Both the position numbers and the translations under genes were made by a program. The notes under the pieces were generated by a model that was not told the origin of the DNA, made no database searches, and was given only the letters and a program-made list of their open reading frames with translations. Below, piece after piece: positions 63,001-64,000 of a stretch of 64,000 nucleotides of DNA (its first letter is position 1; each line of letters starts with the position of its first letter). Origin of the DNA: Cliona cf. orientalis (Eukaryota > Porifera > Demospongiae > Clionaida > Clionaidae); the NCBI GenBank assembly GCA_963930775.1, contig OZ005690.1, forward strand, positions 1 to 64,000, written 5' to 3'.

Positions 63001-64000
63001 TCTCCGCCCACTAACTCCGAGCGTAGACTGCCTCCCGTGGTCTCGACTGAACGGTCTTCCTCGGTGACTCCGCCCATGCTTCATACGAGAGCCTCCTCTT
63101 GACCCCATGACCTTTCTCTCCACACTGCCACCTCCGCGTACATCCATCATCATATGATAGGGGTGGGGGGCGTGGTCGGTTGAGTCGTAATCATCAGTCG
63201 TTGCCCCAGGGGCAATCTTATTTCCTTTACGACGAGCCATTCGACGCCTGCAATGGGATAATAAAATGATGAAAATTTTTTATCACAATATGATAAATTA
63301 AAAAAAAAATTTTCCTCACTTGGTGGAGGGTCTGGTGGTGGGACGAGGAGTGGTTGCCATGGCTTCAGCCGGATGGGGCGTGGCAAAAGGGGAGGAGCTA
63401 TCTACGTCTCCCATAGCTGCATCCAGCTGTAGAATAATTGTAATATTTCGTTTCGATAATCGGAAAATTACATAAAGAAGATCAGTAAAGACCCACCTCT
63501 GGCTCCCATCTCGTAGGGGGCATGACCCCTCCGTACGTTGAGGGGCGGACCCTTGTTTCCACGGCAACAGAGCCGTGTCTCTTTCTCCTTCGGCTGCCGA
63601 TGCGTGATCTTATTTCTGTGTCTCTCTGCCTGGACTGAAGCATCAGCCGCTCCAGGGTCGCCTGGGAGGAGAAGATAACAAAGATAATGATAAAATTTAA
63701 TAAGCAACATGATAACAATTTCAGCTGAAGCAAGAGCCGCAGGATTAGACACTTGTGAGTGAGTGGTGATCTTAAATTGTGAATATTTCGTGTCTAAAAT
63801 ATAAATTTTCGCGTTAAATAATTTTCGGACAAACGACCCTATACTACAATATTGTTAACATTGCACATGTATTTTCGTGAAATTTAATTTTCGCACAAGC
63901 CAGGCTGTCCGAAAATATTTGAACGACAAAGTATTCGTGATTTATGGTACCTGTGCATATTAAAAAATTTGCCCCACTCACTTTTCTCCTCTGCTTGAGT
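60019..64000 (-). CDS. Unidentified Pro/Gln/Ala-rich protein, 5' part outside the window
   Basis: I do not recognise it. Eleven exons are visible from the edge: 64000-63982 (partial), 63661-63497, 63426-63320, 63247-62920, 62858-62637, 62091-61981, 61915-61729, 61614-61327, 61000-60867 and 60219-60019, all in one frame. One further small exon cannot be excluded. The first visible segment is a basic helix (LKQRRKATLERLMLQSRQRD, then EIRSRIGSRRRKRHG). An Arg-rich region follows (MARRKGNKIAPG, SRDHGRQSTLGVSGRRSRG) with ADVQRELAWMDTPGGVQLM. A second helical stretch FTHKQLETLWREIEKFQLDQ comes next, then disordered Ala/Gly/Gln/Pro sequence. The end is Tyr/Arg-rich, YSRYRRHDPFS. The composition suggests an RNA-processing or scaffold protein, but this is only inference. 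At least 500 aa are encoded here. Confidence 0.65.
60405..60560. repeat. 156-bp hairpin with arms of about 62 bp
   Basis: GATAGTGAGGTTGTATGTTG and the following bases to about 60468 are repeated inverted up to 60560 with only a few mismatches. The loop of about 35 bases contains a smaller inverted repeat (TTGTACTCG...CGCTCGTACAA). Confidence 0.9.
60568..60786. mobile_element. MITE family 3 (GGCGGGAATTAAATTTGGCGG type)
   Basis: The left end ATATAGCCAGAAATATTGGC with GGGAATTAAATTTGGCGGTT is matched inverted by AACCGCTAAATTTAATTCCC with TGCCAAATTTTCTGGCTATA. Terminal repeats are about 40 bp. The interior repeats ATTTGGCGG-type words. Confidence 0.88.
61095..61290. mobile_element. MITE family 4, copy 1
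   Basis: CATACCGTAAATCGCGAATA at the left against TTCGCAATTTATGGTATC at the right. The core AATAATTTTCGGACAAAC is shared with 63768-63952. Confidence 0.85.
62220..62610. repeat. Intronic tandem repeat, about 13 units of 28-34 bp
   Basis: The unit is TTCTGTGCAGGATAGT with TCCGACAAAA and a variable ATTAA/A tail. Alternating long and short tails give a dimer of about 58-62 bp, and a segment of about 115 bp is duplicated (about 62366-62480 and 62485-62600). It lies in an intron of the 60019 gene. Confidence 0.9.
63768..63952. mobile_element. MITE family 4, copy 2
   Basis: Shares the core AAATAATTTTCGGACAAACG and the CACAAGCCAGGCTGTCCGAA segment with 61095-61290. The ends are TTAAATTGTGAATATTTCG and TATTCGTGATTTATGGTAC, inverted. 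Confidence 0.85.

Overview
This is the left end of a eukaryotic, almost certainly animal, chromosome. The window opens with about 1.26 kb of hexamer repeat whose C-rich strand reads CCCAAA. The G-rich strand pointing off the chromosome is therefore TTTGGG, not the usual animal TTAGGG. About 13 kb of subtelomeric satellites follow, and from about 20 kb to the window end there is gene-dense euchromatin. The genes have many short GT-AG introns, the genome is rich in short palindromic MITEs, and several families are animal-typical (HIPK, BRSK, CECR2, FGFR1OP2/SIKE). Together these suggest an early-branching animal with a compact genome, most plausibly a sponge. That placement is inference; nothing in the window names the species.

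Region 1 (1-14.6 kb) is a mosaic of tandem arrays: telomere, a 19-bp satellite, a degenerate minisatellite (2.7-4.9 kb), a 143-bp satellite that begins at a short interstitial telomere tract (4.9-6.5 kb), 122-bp and about 148-bp arrays (7.0-8.3 kb), a small MITE (9.8-10.2 kb), and about 34 copies of a 95-105 bp unit that each contain a perfect hairpin (11.2-14.5 kb). No convincing host gene is seen there. Region 2 (14.6-20 kb) is non-coding apart from one apparently intact 2.34-kb Tc1/mariner-type transposon (17321-19658). It has TA target duplications, matching terminal inverted repeats, a DD34E transposase and a second, spliced, convergent gene of unknown function. The second gene is the most unusual object in the window.

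Region 3 (20-64 kb) carries VAMP7, a FGFR1OP2/SIKE-family gene, BRSK kinase and RPS13, all on the plus strand. From there to the window end the genes alternate strand strictly: CECR2(-), NAT10(+), HIPK(-), UMPS(+), an unidentified gene(-), an unidentified gene(+), TMEM86(-), CYB5R(+), and a large unidentified Pro/Gln-rich gene(-) that runs off the window. This makes four successive head-to-head pairs with 148-341 bp between start codons, and tail-to-tail pairs with as little as 118 bp between stop codons. Exon models were built by hand from GT/AG sites. Summed exon lengths keep one open frame in every gene, which supports the models.

The host genes serve unrelated housekeeping and signalling roles: vesicle fusion (VAMP7), STRIPAK scaffolding (FGFR1OP2/SIKE), polarity kinase (BRSK), translation (RPS13), chromatin (CECR2), RNA acetylation (NAT10), transcription-linked kinase (HIPK), pyrimidine synthesis (UMPS), ether-lipid turnover (TMEM86) and NADH-dependent reduction (CYB5R). 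They form no pathway cluster. A palindrome like the NRF-1 binding site (core GCGCATGCGC) recurs in several promoters and in both promoters of the transposon.
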